Source: Pseudoxanthomonas sp. GM95 (GTDB lineage: Bacteria; Pseudomonadota; Gammaproteobacteria; Xanthomonadales; Xanthomonadaceae). Taken from it: 64,000 bases of DNA. Shown in pieces: positions 53,538 to 63,287 of this stretch (its first letter is position 1; each line of letters opens with the position of its first letter). Location: assembly GCF_900109775.1 (NCBI RefSeq), contig NZ_FOAX01000005.1, positions 50,376-114,375 of the forward strand, in the 5' to 3' direction. The notes under the pieces were generated by a model. That model did not search any database and was not told the origin of the DNA. It saw only the letters and a program-made list of their open reading frames with translations. A program made the position numbers and the translations under genes.

Positions 53538-54398
53538 TCAATCGGTGAGCGACTTCAAATGCAGTACCTCGACGATTGCATTCATCGTGTGCCGCACAAG
53601 GACGTCTTTGCGGCGATCCGGATGCAGCGCCAACCAGATGCCCAGCTCCAGCATCGTCTGCTCGGTCGTCAGCCTCAGCAGACGTGAATCGCCATCGCCT
53701 ATGAAGCGTGGAAGGCCTGCTACCCCAATGCCAGAACAGGCTGCCTCGTATTGATTACTCAAGTCAGTGACTTCGCAAACGACCCGGCGGTTGGCGATTG
53801 TCTTGTATAGCCAGCGTTTATGCTCAAAATCCGGTTGTCGCCGCGTATAGCCGATGAACTCCCACTCGGCAGGATGATCAATTTTTGGGTAGCTCGTATG
53901 CGCGTACATTGCAAAATTCATGCGCCCTACTTTTTTGACGATTTCACCATCGTCCGTACCTCGCGTCAGGCGTAGCGCCAGATCCGCCTCCATGCGGGCG
54001 AGAGAGGCCAAATGAGGCTCACTCAGGATCGTAATCTTCGGTGCACCCAAGCGCTTGGACAGATCTTGAAGATGTGGCGCAAGCAGATGGCGTGCAAGCA
54101 CCGGCGGTGCGGAAACAGCGATCTCCCGCTGCTTGTCGTTGCGTGAGGACTTCAGAACTCGCTCGATCTCAAATGCTTTGGACTGCATTTCCAGCACGCG
54201 TTCCACAATGTCCGCACCGACCTTGGTAAAGCGCGCCTCTTTAGGCAAACGATCGACCAAACGCACGCCCAAGGCAGCCTCAAGCGCCTGCAGCCGCCTG
54301 CTGACGGTGGCTTGATCGACCGCAAGTTCTCGCGCTGCACCGGATATCGTGCCGCTTGATCGAATGGCCAAGAGAAAACGCAGATCTTCCCAGTTCAC
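53538..54398 (-). CDS. LysR-type regulator divergent from the DHA2 transporter
   Basis: 286 residues starting with GTG at 54398 (NWEDLRFLLAIRSSGTISGAA). HTH DQATVSRRLQALE; effector domain without a recognisable ligand. The gene is visibly more AT-rich than those around it. It is divergent from the DHA2 transporter across 97 bp of AT-rich DNA, the common arrangement of an efflux gene and its local regulator. Confidence 0.87.
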   Translation of the reverse strand: MNWEDLRFLLAIRSSGTISGAARELAVDQATVSRRLQALEAALGVRLVDRLPKEARFTKVGADIVERVLEMQSKAFEIERVLKSSRNDKQREIAVSAPPVLARHLLAPHLQDLSKRLGAPKITILSEPHLASLARMEADLALRLTRGTDDGEIVKKVGRMNFAMYAHTSYPKIDHPAEWEFIGYTRRQPDFEHKRWLYKTIANRRVVCEVTDLSNQYEAACSGIGVAGLPRFIGDGDSRLLRLTTEQTMLELGIWLALHPDRRKDVLVRHTMNAIVEVLHLKSLTD

Positions 54399-54495
54399 GA
54401 TGCATGCATATCCGCATTGATGTCATGCAAATATTATCATTTACGCATGGCTGGCAAGCGCCTAACGTGATCATCCCTTCTTCGGATAGACAACC

Positions 54496-55890
54496 GTGGT
54501 CAAGCGCGCAAGTTCAACAGCGGTCTTAATTGCTTCGTGCTTGGGCTTCTTGGTTGTCCAGCTTGATGTCAGCGTCGTAAATGTGGGGCTAGGAGCCCTA
54601 CAACAGGCTTTCAACACCGGCTTGAACGGCATGCAATGGGTCATCAATAGCTACGCACTGCTGTTTTCGGCACTCCTCATCCTCGCAGGGGGGCTTGGCG
54701 ACAAATGGGGCGCCAAGCCAGTATTCGCACTGGGCTTCGGCATCTTTACCCTCGCCTCGGTCGGTTGCGGCATTGCGTCGTCCATGTCGATGTTGATTGC
54801 AATGCGCTGCGTCCAGGGTCTCGGGGCGGCGCTGCTCATACCGACCTCCCTCACGCTGATCCGGCTCAACTTTGCCGACGCTCGCAAGCGGCAGTCGGCC
54901 GTCGCACTCTGGGGGGCGTGCGGTGGCATTGCGCTCGCAGCAGGACCTGTGATCGGCGGATTTCTCATCGAACACGTGGGTTGGAGAAGCGTGTTCTTGG
55001 TAAATATTCCGATCGGCCTGCTGGCGATTGGATTGACGGTGATGTACACGCCCAAAGCGCCTGGCGTCGAGAAGAAGCTGGATCTTGGTGGCCAAGCAAC
55101 CATTGCTATCGCGCTTGCTCTGATGACCTATGGACTGACTGCAATCGCAGGAGAAGGCTGGACGCTTATTCCCAAGGCGTGCCTGATCTTGGCGGCGATT
55201 TTTGTTGCCATCTTTTTCATGGTTGAGCGCCGAACCTCTTCACCAATGCTTCCCGCACGGTTGGCCCGCAATCACATTCTGGTCGCCACGATGATGACCG
55301 GATCGGTCATCAATCTGACCTTCTACGGTGTGGTGTTCGTACTGAGCATCTATTTCCAGACGCTGTTGCACTACGATCCTGTGAGGACAGGCTTGGCATT
55401 TATCCCGCTGACTGCAGTAATGACGATCTCCTCGCTGCTCTCGGCGCGACTTGCCCAACGGGCAAGCCCCCTCTCAGTCATGACAGCCGGCTTGTTGATA
55501 CAGGTCGTCGGGTTTGGACTGCTCTCAGTTGCCGACCCATCCAGTTCCGCTTGGCTTCTCAATGGAGCGCTGATCATCGTGGGCATCGGAAGCGCCTCAA
55601 CGGTGCCGTCGATGAACAACTCGATGTTGGCCGCGGTAAGTCAACATGATGCGGGTATAGCTGCGGGTCTTATGTCATCAGCCAGACAAGCCGGTGGGAT
55701 CATTGGTGTGGCCGTATTCGGCATCCTGATTTCCTCAACGAATCGCATGGCTTTCACCGCTGGAATGTCAGCGTCGATGTTGATCTGCGTCGCGGCCGTT
55801 GGCGCATGCGCACTCCTGAACCTGCTTTTGTTCCGTCACGCCGCGAAGACTCCAGCGCAGGCGAACACTGTCGCCCAGACGGCGGAATAG
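54496..55890 (+). CDS. MFS transporter, DHA2 (EmrB/QacA) family
   Basis: 464 residues starting at GTG 54496, with about 14 hydrophobic segments. The LDVSVVNVGLGALQQ motif (DHA2 motif D1), GGLGDKWGAKP (motif A) and the GPVIGGFLIEHVGWRSVFLVN motif C are all recognisable. Typical drug/proton antiporter. No adaptor or outer-membrane factor adjoins it. Divergent LysR gene upstream; a cupin gene follows at 65 bp and may be co-transcribed. Confidence 0.88.
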   Translation: MVKRASSTAVLIASCLGFLVVQLDVSVVNVGLGALQQAFNTGLNGMQWVINSYALLFSALLILAGGLGDKWGAKPVFALGFGIFTLASVGCGIASSMSMLIAMRCVQGLGAALLIPTSLTLIRLNFADARKRQSAVALWGACGGIALAAGPVIGGFLIEHVGWRSVFLVNIPIGLLAIGLTVMYTPKAPGVEKKLDLGGQATIAIALALMTYGLTAIAGEGWTLIPKACLILAAIFVAIFFMVERRTSSPMLPARLARNHILVATMMTGSVINLTFYGVVFVLSIYFQTLLHYDPVRTGLAFIPLTAVMTISSLLSARLAQRASPLSVMTAGLLIQVVGFGLLSVADPSSSAWLLNGALIIVGIGSASTVPSMNNSMLAAVSQHDAGIAAGLMSSARQAGGIIGVAVFGILISSTNRMAFTAGMSASMLICVAAVGACALLNLLLFRHAAKTPAQANTVAQTAE

Positions 55891-55955
55891 AGCTCGGCCC
55901 TCAGCTTTCGCAGGCCTTCAAAAGTAAACACATTCTTTCAAAGTAAGAGGTAATT

Positions 55956-56399
55956 ATGGGCCAGACCCAAAATGAAGATACAAGAAACTCCCAACAGGGC
56001 CACGATTCGAAATCAGAGGTCAACAAAAGCAAGCCGCGAGCCGAAACTGTCCTGCAAAGCGAGTCGGCGTGGAACGGCAAGCCATATGCAGAGTATCCAA
56101 CGGGGCGCGCTCAACTCACCGTCCTGAGAATCACGATCCCGCCTCATACCACCCTCCCCTGGCACTCACATGTGGTTCCAAACGCTGCATATGTCATCAA
56201 GGGACAGATGACGCTTGAAGACAAGGAAACAGGGGAAAAACACACGATCAAGGAAGGCCAAGCATGCTGCGAATCAACCGGCGTTGTTCATCGCGGCCTC
56301 ACCGGTGACGAGGCCGTTGAAGTGATCGTGACATATGCTGGGACGAAGGCAACCCCGCTCTCGGTGCCAGAAGATCCAAACGCACCGGAGTTTGACTGA
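55956..56399 (+). CDS. Cupin-domain protein, copy 2
   Basis: 147 residues. A charged N-terminal tail (about 1-35) is followed by the same cupin as copy 1 at 46861: SAWNGKPYAEYPTG, WHSHVVPNAAYVIKGQ, GQACCESTGVVHRG. The shared WNGKPY start of the domain shows they are paralogues. ATG at 55956, AT-rich leader with AAGAGGTAATT ribosome site. It follows the DHA2 gene in the AT-rich patch. Substrate or ligand unknown. Confidence 0.82.
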   Translation: MGQTQNEDTRNSQQGHDSKSEVNKSKPRAETVLQSESAWNGKPYAEYPTGRAQLTVLRITIPPHTTLPWHSHVVPNAAYVIKGQMTLEDKETGEKHTIKEGQACCESTGVVHRGLTGDEAVEVIVTYAGTKATPLSVPEDPNAPEFD

Positions 56400-56785
56400 G
56401 GCTGATCATTGCCGTGCCTTGCTCAGGTGACGATCGATCTTGTCTAGAAGTATTGCCAAATCAAGAGCGATCATGGCGGCGCTTTCGCCGCTTTCGAATC
56501 AGTCGTTGCACACTAATAAATGTACAGAGGCAAGGCGTACAGTCGCACTACCCCTTAGAAAAGGGAACTTTTAACCGCGCCACCGTGCGTGCGTCGGGCC
56601 GCCACGATCATCGGCCGTGAGCATGAACACCTGCGAGCCGCGCGCTCACAGGGTGGCACGCACGAAAATGTCTACAAACTGCACACCGGTCCACGCGCAG
56701 ACTAAATCGCAGACCGCCGCCCTGGCGCCGGAGCAGCCGTGCTTGTAGTGCCCTGTGCCCGCCAACTGGCGGGCAAGGCCATGCC
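56400..56785. other. Intergenic region, 386 bp
   Basis: It lies between convergent cupin 2 and the DcaP-like porin. No supported gene. A 7-bp perfect stem GCCCGCC-AACT-GGCGGGC (56757-56774) stands 12 bp past the porin stop and is a plausible terminator hairpin for the ben transcript, although it lacks a U-tract. Confidence 0.45.
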
Positions 56786-58222
56786 TCAGAACGTGTACTT
56801 AACCGTGGTCTGCAGCCGGTTCAATTCACCCTCGGCATCGTTGGCAAGCTGGCGCTTGGCCCAGCTCACTTCCGCACCGACGTCCAGGCGCGGGAACGGC
56901 GAATAGATCAGGTTCAGGCGCCAGGACTGGGTGCGCTCGGTCGCCAGTTGACCCACGGCTGATTCGTCAGTGGAAATGTAGGCGGCCGAATACGCCAACG
57001 TGCTGCGTAGGTTGCCCGTCCAGTTGTGGCGCCATGCCGCAAAGCCCGCGTAGCCGTCCTGCGCCTTCAGCCCGCCATCGCGCTCAATATAGGCATCCGG
57101 GATGAGCCCGAAGCCGATATAGCGGCCCAGGCCCGGGCCACCGCTGACGGTGTACTGCAGCAGGTCGGTGTCGCTGAGCTTGAACGAGCCGGCCACGCTG
57201 AGCGCATAGCCTGCGGTGCTGTCGTCGGCGGTGCGCAGCTGGCGCGCCAGCCCGGCCACGCTGAAGTGGCCCCAGTTGCCCTTGGTGGTCCAGCGCGCGG
57301 TCACGTCGGGGATGTTGTTCTCGCCCGAGCTGACCTGCGCCGGGCTGCCGGCCTGGTACCAGGTCTGCGGATTTTCCAGCGAAAAAGACCAGTTGCCGGT
57401 GCTGTAGCGGATCTGCGCCTGGCGTGCGAACAACGTGCCGTCGACGATGCCCACGAAATCCACCGTTTCCGGCAGCGAGCCCAGGTCCATTGCGTTGGTC
57501 CAGGTCTGGCCGGCCAGCCAGTGGTTCCACTGCACGTAGGCGTGGCGCAGGGTCGGCGGATAGCCGTTGGAGAACTTCTCGTTGCCGACATTGCCGTTGC
57601 CGCCGCCGAAGAAATCGAACTCCACATAGCCCTTGAGCTTGTCACCCGCATCGGTCACGCGGTCCACGCCAAACCAGATACGCGAGAACTGCGCGTGGAA
57701 GTCGGTGTAGCTCTTGCCCGGACCTGCATCGACAGGCGTGGCCGCGGGGAAATAGAACAGCCGGCCCGGCGTGCTGTCGGCGATGGCGCCGTCGCTGGTG
57801 TAGGTGGACATCATGTCCAGCTTGATGAAGCCGCCGTAGGTGAAGTGGCTGTCACCGCCAGCGACGATGGCCGTGTTCTGAATCGGCGCGCGCGAGGGCG
57901 CACCGGCACCCAGCGCGGGCGAGGCCTGTGCCGGAGGCGCGGTGACGATGGCGCCACTGCTCTGCATGCCCGGGCCGCGCAGCAGCGGCGCGCCCGGCGG
58001 CTGGGTGGCGGCATCCAGGCGCGTGCGCGCATCGACCAGCTGGGTCTGCTGCTGTTCGACCATCTGCTTGAGCGCCAGCACTTCGGTTTCCAACTGCGCG
58101 ATGCGCTTGTCCTGTGCGACGTCGCTGGCGGCCTGTGCCGAGGCGATTCCCGGTGCGAACAGGGCGATGGCGATGGCGCACGTCAGCGAAGTGCGCCGGG
58201 TGGCGGCGGCGAATGAATCCAT
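56786..58222 (-). CDS. DcaP-like outer-membrane porin
   Basis: 478 residues. Signal peptide (to about residue 30), then a coiled-coil of the trimerisation type (IAQLETEVLALKQMVEQQQTQL) and a linker rich in Pro/Ala, then a beta-barrel ending in Phe (KYTF). This matches DcaP-type porins that admit dicarboxylic and aromatic acids. ATG at 58222 with GGGAGG. Last gene of the ben train, 128 bp after benE; the likely job is benzoate entry through the outer membrane. Confidence 0.85.
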   Translation of the reverse strand: MDSFAAATRRTSLTCAIAIALFAPGIASAQAASDVAQDKRIAQLETEVLALKQMVEQQQTQLVDARTRLDAATQPPGAPLLRGPGMQSSGAIVTAPPAQASPALGAGAPSRAPIQNTAIVAGGDSHFTYGGFIKLDMMSTYTSDGAIADSTPGRLFYFPAATPVDAGPGKSYTDFHAQFSRIWFGVDRVTDAGDKLKGYVEFDFFGGGNGNVGNEKFSNGYPPTLRHAYVQWNHWLAGQTWTNAMDLGSLPETVDFVGIVDGTLFARQAQIRYSTGNWSFSLENPQTWYQAGSPAQVSSGENNIPDVTARWTTKGNWGHFSVAGLARQLRTADDSTAGYALSVAGSFKLSDTDLLQYTVSGGPGLGRYIGFGLIPDAYIERDGGLKAQDGYAGFAAWRHNWTGNLRSTLAYSAAYISTDESAVGQLATERTQSWRLNLIYSPFPRLDVGAEVSWAKRQLANDAEGELNRLQTTVKYTF

Positions 58223-58350
58223 GTGTTCCCTCCCAGGAATAACCGTGATCGATGCCGCGCCTGTCCCCGATGGTCAGGCCGTGGCGATGTGGTGGCTCAA
58301 CGTGCCGGCAGGCCGTGCTGGCTCTCCGGTTCCCCTTTGCAACAACCGCC

Positions 58351-59559
58351 TCAGCGCGGCACTTGTCCCGCAGGTGCCGCGACGCGGACCTGACGCCACT
58401 GCAGCAGCAGGTGGGTGGCCACGCCGAATAACAAACTCCAGAACGCCGCACCCAGCCCGAATAGCGACATCCCCGACGCGCAGACGATGAAGGTCACCAG
58501 CGCCGCATCGCGGTCACTGGCATCAGCGACCGCCGTGGTCAGCGACGCGGCAATGCTGGGGAACAGCGCCAGACCGGCAAGCGTGGCGATCAACTCTTTG
58601 GGCAGCGTGCCGAACAGCGCCAGCACCGTGCCGGCAAAACAGCCCAGCACCAGATAGGCCACGCCACCAGACGCGCCGGCCACGTAGCGCCGCCGTGGAT
58701 CCGGGTGCGCCTCGACCCCGGTGCAGATCGCCGCGGTGACCGCGGCTGGGTTCAACCCATGGCAACCAAACGGCGCCAGCAGCGCCGAGCCCGCCGCCGA
58801 CCAGGCCAGCAGCGGCCCGGCGGCCGGGCGCGGATAACCGCTGGTGCGCAGCAGCGCGATGCCCGGCATGAACTGTCCGGTCAATGCCACCAGCACCAGC
58901 GGAATGCTGATGCTCACGATCGCCTGCCAGTCAAAGCGCGGGCTCACCCACACTGGCAGCGTCACCGCCAGCGTCGGCCTCGGCCCACCTACCTGACCTG
59001 TGGCCAGCGCTACCGCCACGCCGCTCAGCAGCACCGCTACCACCGCATAGCGCGGAAACCAGCGACGACCGATGAAGAACGCTACGAACATCACCAGCAC
59101 CAGCGGCAGCTGCGCGGCCATGCCGACGAAGAGCTTCGTGGCAAAACCAAACAAGATGCCGGCCAGCATCGCCGCGGTGATCGCCGGTGGCAGGCGCGCC
59201 ACGATGCGGTCGAACGCACCGGACAGGCCCACCGCCAGCAACACCGCACTGGCCACCACGTACGCACCGACGGCCACCGCGAAGTCCACCGTCGGCAACA
59301 GGCTGACCAGCAGCACCGAGCCAGGAATCGACCACGCGATCACCACCGGCACGCGATAGCACAGGCTCAGTCCAAGCCCCAGCACGCCGCTGCCGATCGA
59401 GATTGCCCACACCCACGAAGCTAGTACCGCAGGCGGCAGTCCCGAGGCGGCCTGGAACACGATCACCAGCGGGCCGGCGAAGGAGATCAGCGTGGCGATC
59501 ACCCCGGCCAGGATGGCCGGGAGTGATGCGTCCCTGATCAGCTGGCGGGCGTAGCCCAT
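58351..59559 (-). CDS. benE: Benzoate/H+ symporter BenE
   Basis: 402 residues, about 11-12 hydrophobic segments, BenE family. The membrane segments include the Pro/Gly-rich stretches GLNPAAVTAAICTG and APFGCHG typical of the family. Starts ATG 59559, 4 bp after the benK stop, so it is co-transcribed. Inner-membrane benzoate uptake. Confidence 0.92.
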   Translation of the reverse strand: MGYARQLIRDASLPAILAGVIATLISFAGPLVIVFQAASGLPPAVLASWVWAISIGSGVLGLGLSLCYRVPVVIAWSIPGSVLLVSLLPTVDFAVAVGAYVVASAVLLAVGLSGAFDRIVARLPPAITAAMLAGILFGFATKLFVGMAAQLPLVLVMFVAFFIGRRWFPRYAVVAVLLSGVAVALATGQVGGPRPTLAVTLPVWVSPRFDWQAIVSISIPLVLVALTGQFMPGIALLRTSGYPRPAAGPLLAWSAAGSALLAPFGCHGLNPAAVTAAICTGVEAHPDPRRRYVAGASGGVAYLVLGCFAGTVLALFGTLPKELIATLAGLALFPSIAASLTTAVADASDRDAALVTFIVCASGMSLFGLGAAFWSLLFGVATHLLLQWRQVRVAAPAGQVPR

Positions 59560-59563
59560 CGGC

Positions 59564-60907
59564 TCAGGGCGCCTGGGTTGCCGTCAGCAGCGGTGCCGCG
59601 GCACCGGCGCGCTGCTGGGAAATGGCGAAGATCAGCATCGCCACAGCGGACACGGCAGCCGGGATGGCGAAGATCAGGAAGCTCTGCTGTAGCGGCATCT
59701 CCTTGGCCAGCAAGACGCCACCCAGGGTCGGCCCGACAATGGCACCGACACGGCCTACGCCCGAGGCCCAGCCCAGGCCGGTCGACCGCACCGACATCGT
59801 GTACAGCTGGGCAACGCTGGCGTACAGCAGGATCTGGGTGCCGATCGTCGTGGCGCCGGCGATGAACACCAGGGTGAACAGCACCGGCACCGACGGGATG
59901 TAGCCGATCAAGGCGATGGAGGCCATCGCGGCAATGAAGAAAACCACCACCACCTTGGGCAGGCCGAAGCGATCGCCCAGCCAGCCGCCCGCGATGGCAC
60001 CGGCCATGCCACCAAAGTTCAGCGAGAACAGGGTCAGCATGCTGGCCTTCTGCGCGTAGCCCGCTTCCTGCATGACCTTGGGCAGCCAGGAGCTGAGCAG
60101 GAACACCAGCAGCAGGCAGCAGAAGAACGATACCCACAGCATCAGCGTGCGTACCGTGCGGTTGTGGCGGAACAGCTCGACCACCGACGAGGCCGGCCCC
60201 TTGGCTTCGGAGCAGACCAGCACGTCCAGCGCCTCGAGCGCGCTGCTGGTGTCGAGCTTGGCGTAGATCGCCTGCGCTTCCTGCTGTCGCCCCTGGCGGA
60301 TCAGGAAACCCAGCGACTCGGGCAACTTCCAAAGGATCAACGGCAACGCCAGCAGCGGCACCGCGGCAGCCCAGAACATCGGCTGCCAGCCCATCGTCGG
60401 GATGACCCAGATGGCCAGCATCGCCGCCACCATGCCGCCCACCGAGTAACCGCTGAACATCAGCGCCACCATCGTGCCGCGCATGCGCTTGGGCGCGTAC
60501 TCATTCACCAGTGCCACTGCGTTGGGCATCAGCCCGCCACAGCCCAGGCCGGCGACGAAGCGCAGCGCCTTGAACTGCTCGGGGTTCGCGGCAAAGCCCG
60601 TACAGAGCGTTGCGAGGGTGAACAGCATGAAGCTGATGGTCACGCCTTTCTTGCGGCCGATCTTGTCCGCCAGTGGCCCCAGCACCAGCGCACCGAACAT
60701 CATGCCGAACAGCGCCCAGGCCTGCAGGATGCCAGCCTCCGGCTTGGTCAATCCCCATTCCTTGATCAGCGTGGGCAGCACCGTGCCCGCGACAAACACG
60801 TCGTAGCCGTCCACGACGAGCAACAGCCCGCACATGACCACGACCGACCACTGGAACCTGCTGAATCGACCTGAGTCGATCGCTTCACTGACATCGATGC
60901 TGCGCAT
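59564..60907 (-). CDS. benK: MFS benzoate transporter (AAHS family, BenK-like)
   Basis: 447 residues, 12 hydrophobic segments, aromatic acid:H+ symporter family. Motif A is GPLADKIGRKKG, and the DGYDVFVAGTVLP Asp motif of the first helix is intact. ATG at 60907 (MRSIDVSEAIDSG); the open frame to 61357 runs into benD. Together with BenE it gives two inner-membrane benzoate carriers. It starts 67 bp after benD. Confidence 0.92.
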   Translation of the reverse strand: MRSIDVSEAIDSGRFSRFQWSVVVMCGLLLVVDGYDVFVAGTVLPTLIKEWGLTKPEAGILQAWALFGMMFGALVLGPLADKIGRKKGVTISFMLFTLATLCTGFAANPEQFKALRFVAGLGCGGLMPNAVALVNEYAPKRMRGTMVALMFSGYSVGGMVAAMLAIWVIPTMGWQPMFWAAAVPLLALPLILWKLPESLGFLIRQGRQQEAQAIYAKLDTSSALEALDVLVCSEAKGPASSVVELFRHNRTVRTLMLWVSFFCCLLLVFLLSSWLPKVMQEAGYAQKASMLTLFSLNFGGMAGAIAGGWLGDRFGLPKVVVVFFIAAMASIALIGYIPSVPVLFTLVFIAGATTIGTQILLYASVAQLYTMSVRSTGLGWASGVGRVGAIVGPTLGGVLLAKEMPLQQSFLIFAIPAAVSAVAMLIFAISQQRAGAAAPLLTATQAP

Positions 60908-60974
60908 GACCTCTCCCTCCCAGGATGCATTGCGTTTGGATAGACGCGGCCGCCAACAACGGGCGCGTTGAAAA

Positions 60975-61745
60975 TCAGCCTGTATCGCCACCCGCCACGG
61001 GCAGGATCGATCCGGTGATGTAGGAGGCCTCGTCGGAGGCCAGGAACAGGATCGGCGCGACCTGTTCGTCGATGGTGCCGTAGCGCTTGAGGAACGTGGA
61101 ACTGGTGACCTGCTCGACCACCTCGCCCATCCAGGCCTGTTCCTGCGCGGTGTCTCCCTGCGCATTGCGGGCGACGCGGCGCGGCGGCGCCGAGGTGCCG
61201 CCTGGCGCGGTGGCGACCACGCGGATGTTGCGATCGGCGTATTCCATCGCCAGCGACTGGGTGATCGCGTTGACGCCCCCCTTGGCCGCCGAATACGGCA
61301 CCCGGTAGATCCCGCGCGTGGCGTTGGAGGACACGTTGACGATGGTGCCGCCACCACGCGCGATCAGGTGCGGCAGCACCGCGTGGCAGCCGTACAGGGT
61401 GGGCATCAGCGAGCGGCGGATCTCGGCATCGATCTGCGCCGGTTCGAACTCGGCAAATGGCCGCATCCGGATCGCGCCCCCGACGTTGTTGATGAGGATG
61501 TCGATGCCGCCGAAAGTCTGCGCGGCGAAGTCCATCGCCGCCTGCGCGCCGGCATGGGTTTCAAGATCGGCCACGAAGGACGCGGCCACGCCATCGGCTT
61601 CGTTGGCCACGTCGCCAACGAACTCGGCGCGATCCACTAGCACGACCTTGCCGCCCTCGGCCGCGGCCCGCAGCGCGACGCTGCGGCCGATGCCCTGGGC
61701 GGCGCCGGTCACCACGATCACCTTGCCGGCGAAGCGAGAGCTCAC
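60975..61745 (-). CDS. benD: 1,6-dihydroxycyclohexa-2,4-diene-1-carboxylate dehydrogenase
   Basis: 256 residues, SDR family. It oxidises and decarboxylates the benzoate cis-diol to catechol with NAD. Motifs: TGAAQGIG, NNVGG, catalytic Ser in NVSSNAT, YSAAKGG. Start GTG at 61745 overlapping the benC stop as GTGA. Third step after BenABC. Confidence 0.94.
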   Translation of the reverse strand: MSSRFAGKVIVVTGAAQGIGRSVALRAAAEGGKVVLVDRAEFVGDVANEADGVAASFVADLETHAGAQAAMDFAAQTFGGIDILINNVGGAIRMRPFAEFEPAQIDAEIRRSLMPTLYGCHAVLPHLIARGGGTIVNVSSNATRGIYRVPYSAAKGGVNAITQSLAMEYADRNIRVVATAPGGTSAPPRRVARNAQGDTAQEQAWMGEVVEQVTSSTFLKRYGTIDEQVAPILFLASDEASYITGSILPVAGGDTG

Positions 61746-62776
61746 GCGGCCAGGTCCTGCGGCGTGCTGGCCGGCGCGTTGGGCGTGAACTTCTCGTAAT
61801 AAAAGCTGGCCGGGGTCACGCCGGTTTCGGTGAAGTGTTTACGCACCGCATCGACCATCGGCGGCGGGCCGCACAGGTACACGTCCACCTTGCCGTCGTG
61901 CAGCGCCTCGGGCATCAAGTGCTGGGTGACGTAGCCGATCTTCGGGTGGCGCGAGGCGGGCTCGACCACGCACGTATCGAAGCTGAAGAAGTCCAGGCGC
62001 TCGGCGAACTTCTGCAGTTCATCCACCAGCACCAGGTCCGCGCCACGGGTGACGCCGTACATCAGGTACACCGGATGCCCGCTGCCGTGTTCTTCCAGCC
62101 AAGCGAGCATCGACAGGAACGGCGCCAGGCCCGTACCACCGGCGAGCATCAGCACGGGGCGCTTCACTTCGCGCAGGTAGAAGCTGCCCAGCGGGCCAGT
62201 CATGTCCAGCACCTGGCCGGGGCTGGCGCTATCCAGGTAGCCGCTCATCAGGCCGCCGGGCACGCGCTTGATCAGGAAGCTCGGCTCGTGCGAGCCGGGC
62301 TTGGAGCTGAAGGAATACGAGCGCGTCTGGCCGCTGCCCGGTACCGCGATGTTGACGTACTGGCCCGGCAGGAACCCCGGCGCGTCGCCGGTGACTTCCA
62401 GCTTCAATTCCAGTGCGGCGTCCTCGTGCGGGACCACGTCCACCACCGCGGCCTTGAACCTGGTGCTGCCGGTCTTGCAGGCGGTGGAGGTGACCGGCAC
62501 GGCCAGCGTGCAGTCGCTGGAGGGCACCATTTGGCATGTCAGCACCAGGCCGGCCTGCGCTTCGTCCTCGGTCAAGGCATCGTCGATGTATTCGTCGCCC
62601 AGGTCGTAGGCACCGGCTTCGGCGCGGCACTTGCAGGTGCCGCACACGCCGTCGGAACAGTCCATCGGCAGGTTGACCTTGTTGCGGTAGGCGGCATCCA
62701 GCACGTTCTCGCCTGCGTTGCAGTCGATGAAGCGGGTGACGCCGTCTTCGAAGTTCAGGGCGATGCGATAGCTCAT
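61742..62776 (-). CDS. benC: Benzoate 1,2-dioxygenase reductase component
   Basis: 344 residues. N-terminal plant-type [2Fe-2S] ferredoxin (CSDGVCGTCKC with the fourth Cys in LTCQM), then FAD-binding (RSYSFSS) and NAD-binding (GGTGLAPFLSM) domains. It passes electrons from NADH to the BenAB oxygenase. ATG 62776 with AGGAGG. Coupled to benD by a 4-bp overlap; 22 bp after benB. Confidence 0.95.
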   Translation of the reverse strand: MSYRIALNFEDGVTRFIDCNAGENVLDAAYRNKVNLPMDCSDGVCGTCKCRAEAGAYDLGDEYIDDALTEDEAQAGLVLTCQMVPSSDCTLAVPVTSTACKTGSTRFKAAVVDVVPHEDAALELKLEVTGDAPGFLPGQYVNIAVPGSGQTRSYSFSSKPGSHEPSFLIKRVPGGLMSGYLDSASPGQVLDMTGPLGSFYLREVKRPVLMLAGGTGLAPFLSMLAWLEEHGSGHPVYLMYGVTRGADLVLVDELQKFAERLDFFSFDTCVVEPASRHPKIGYVTQHLMPEALHDGKVDVYLCGPPPMVDAVRKHFTETGVTPASFYYEKFTPNAPASTPQDLAA

Positions 62777-62798
62777 GGCGGTCCTCCTCTCGCGCGGG

Positions 62799-63287
62799 TC
62801 AGATGTGGTAGACGTCGATGACCTGGCGGATGTAGTCGTTCTTCAGCACGATCTTCTTGTGGCTGATCAGGTAGCCGGCGCCGTCGCGGCGCAGCGTCAC
62901 GAAGCAGGTGCCGAAGAAGTGGTCGGTGGTCTTGTAGCGATGGTTGAGCGTGTGGAAGTTGTAGCGGACGTCAATTTCTTCACCGCGCGTGTCCACCACC
63001 TCGATGTTGTTGACATTGTGGCTGGTGCGCGGCTCGGGCGTGGACGCACCGGAGCGTTCGGTCTTGATCCGGAACACGCGGTCTTCCAGCCCGTCGCGGC
63101 TGGGGTAATAGATCAGCGAAATCTGCGAATGCGGGTCTTCTGTGAGCTGGTCGTCATCGTCCCAGGCCGGCATCCAGTAGGTGACGTCGGTGGCGTACAG
63201 CTCCAGCCATTCGTCCCACTGGCGATCATCCAGCAGGCGGGCTTCGCGATACAGGAACGCGGCAACCGCAGGCAGGTCGTGGCTCAC
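62799..63287 (-). CDS. benB: Benzoate 1,2-dioxygenase small subunit
   Basis: 162 residues, beta subunit of the Rieske dioxygenase, SnoaL-like cone fold. Starts GTG 63287, overlapping the benA stop as GTGA; the longer frame to 63509 is a shadow of benA. Sequence blocks DDRQWDEWLELY, YWMPAW, SHNVNNIEV and TCFVTLRRDG are typical. Structural partner of BenA. Confidence 0.95.
   Translation of the reverse strand: MSHDLPAVAAFLYREARLLDDRQWDEWLELYATDVTYWMPAWDDDDQLTEDPHSQISLIYYPSRDGLEDRVFRIKTERSGASTPEPRTSHNVNNIEVVDTRGEEIDVRYNFHTLNHRYKTTDHFFGTCFVTLRRDGAGYLISHKKIVLKNDYIRQVIDVYHI

Noticed and set aside
57026..58216. 396-residue open frame on the plus strand
   Set aside because: Antisense to the DcaP-like porin; no motif.
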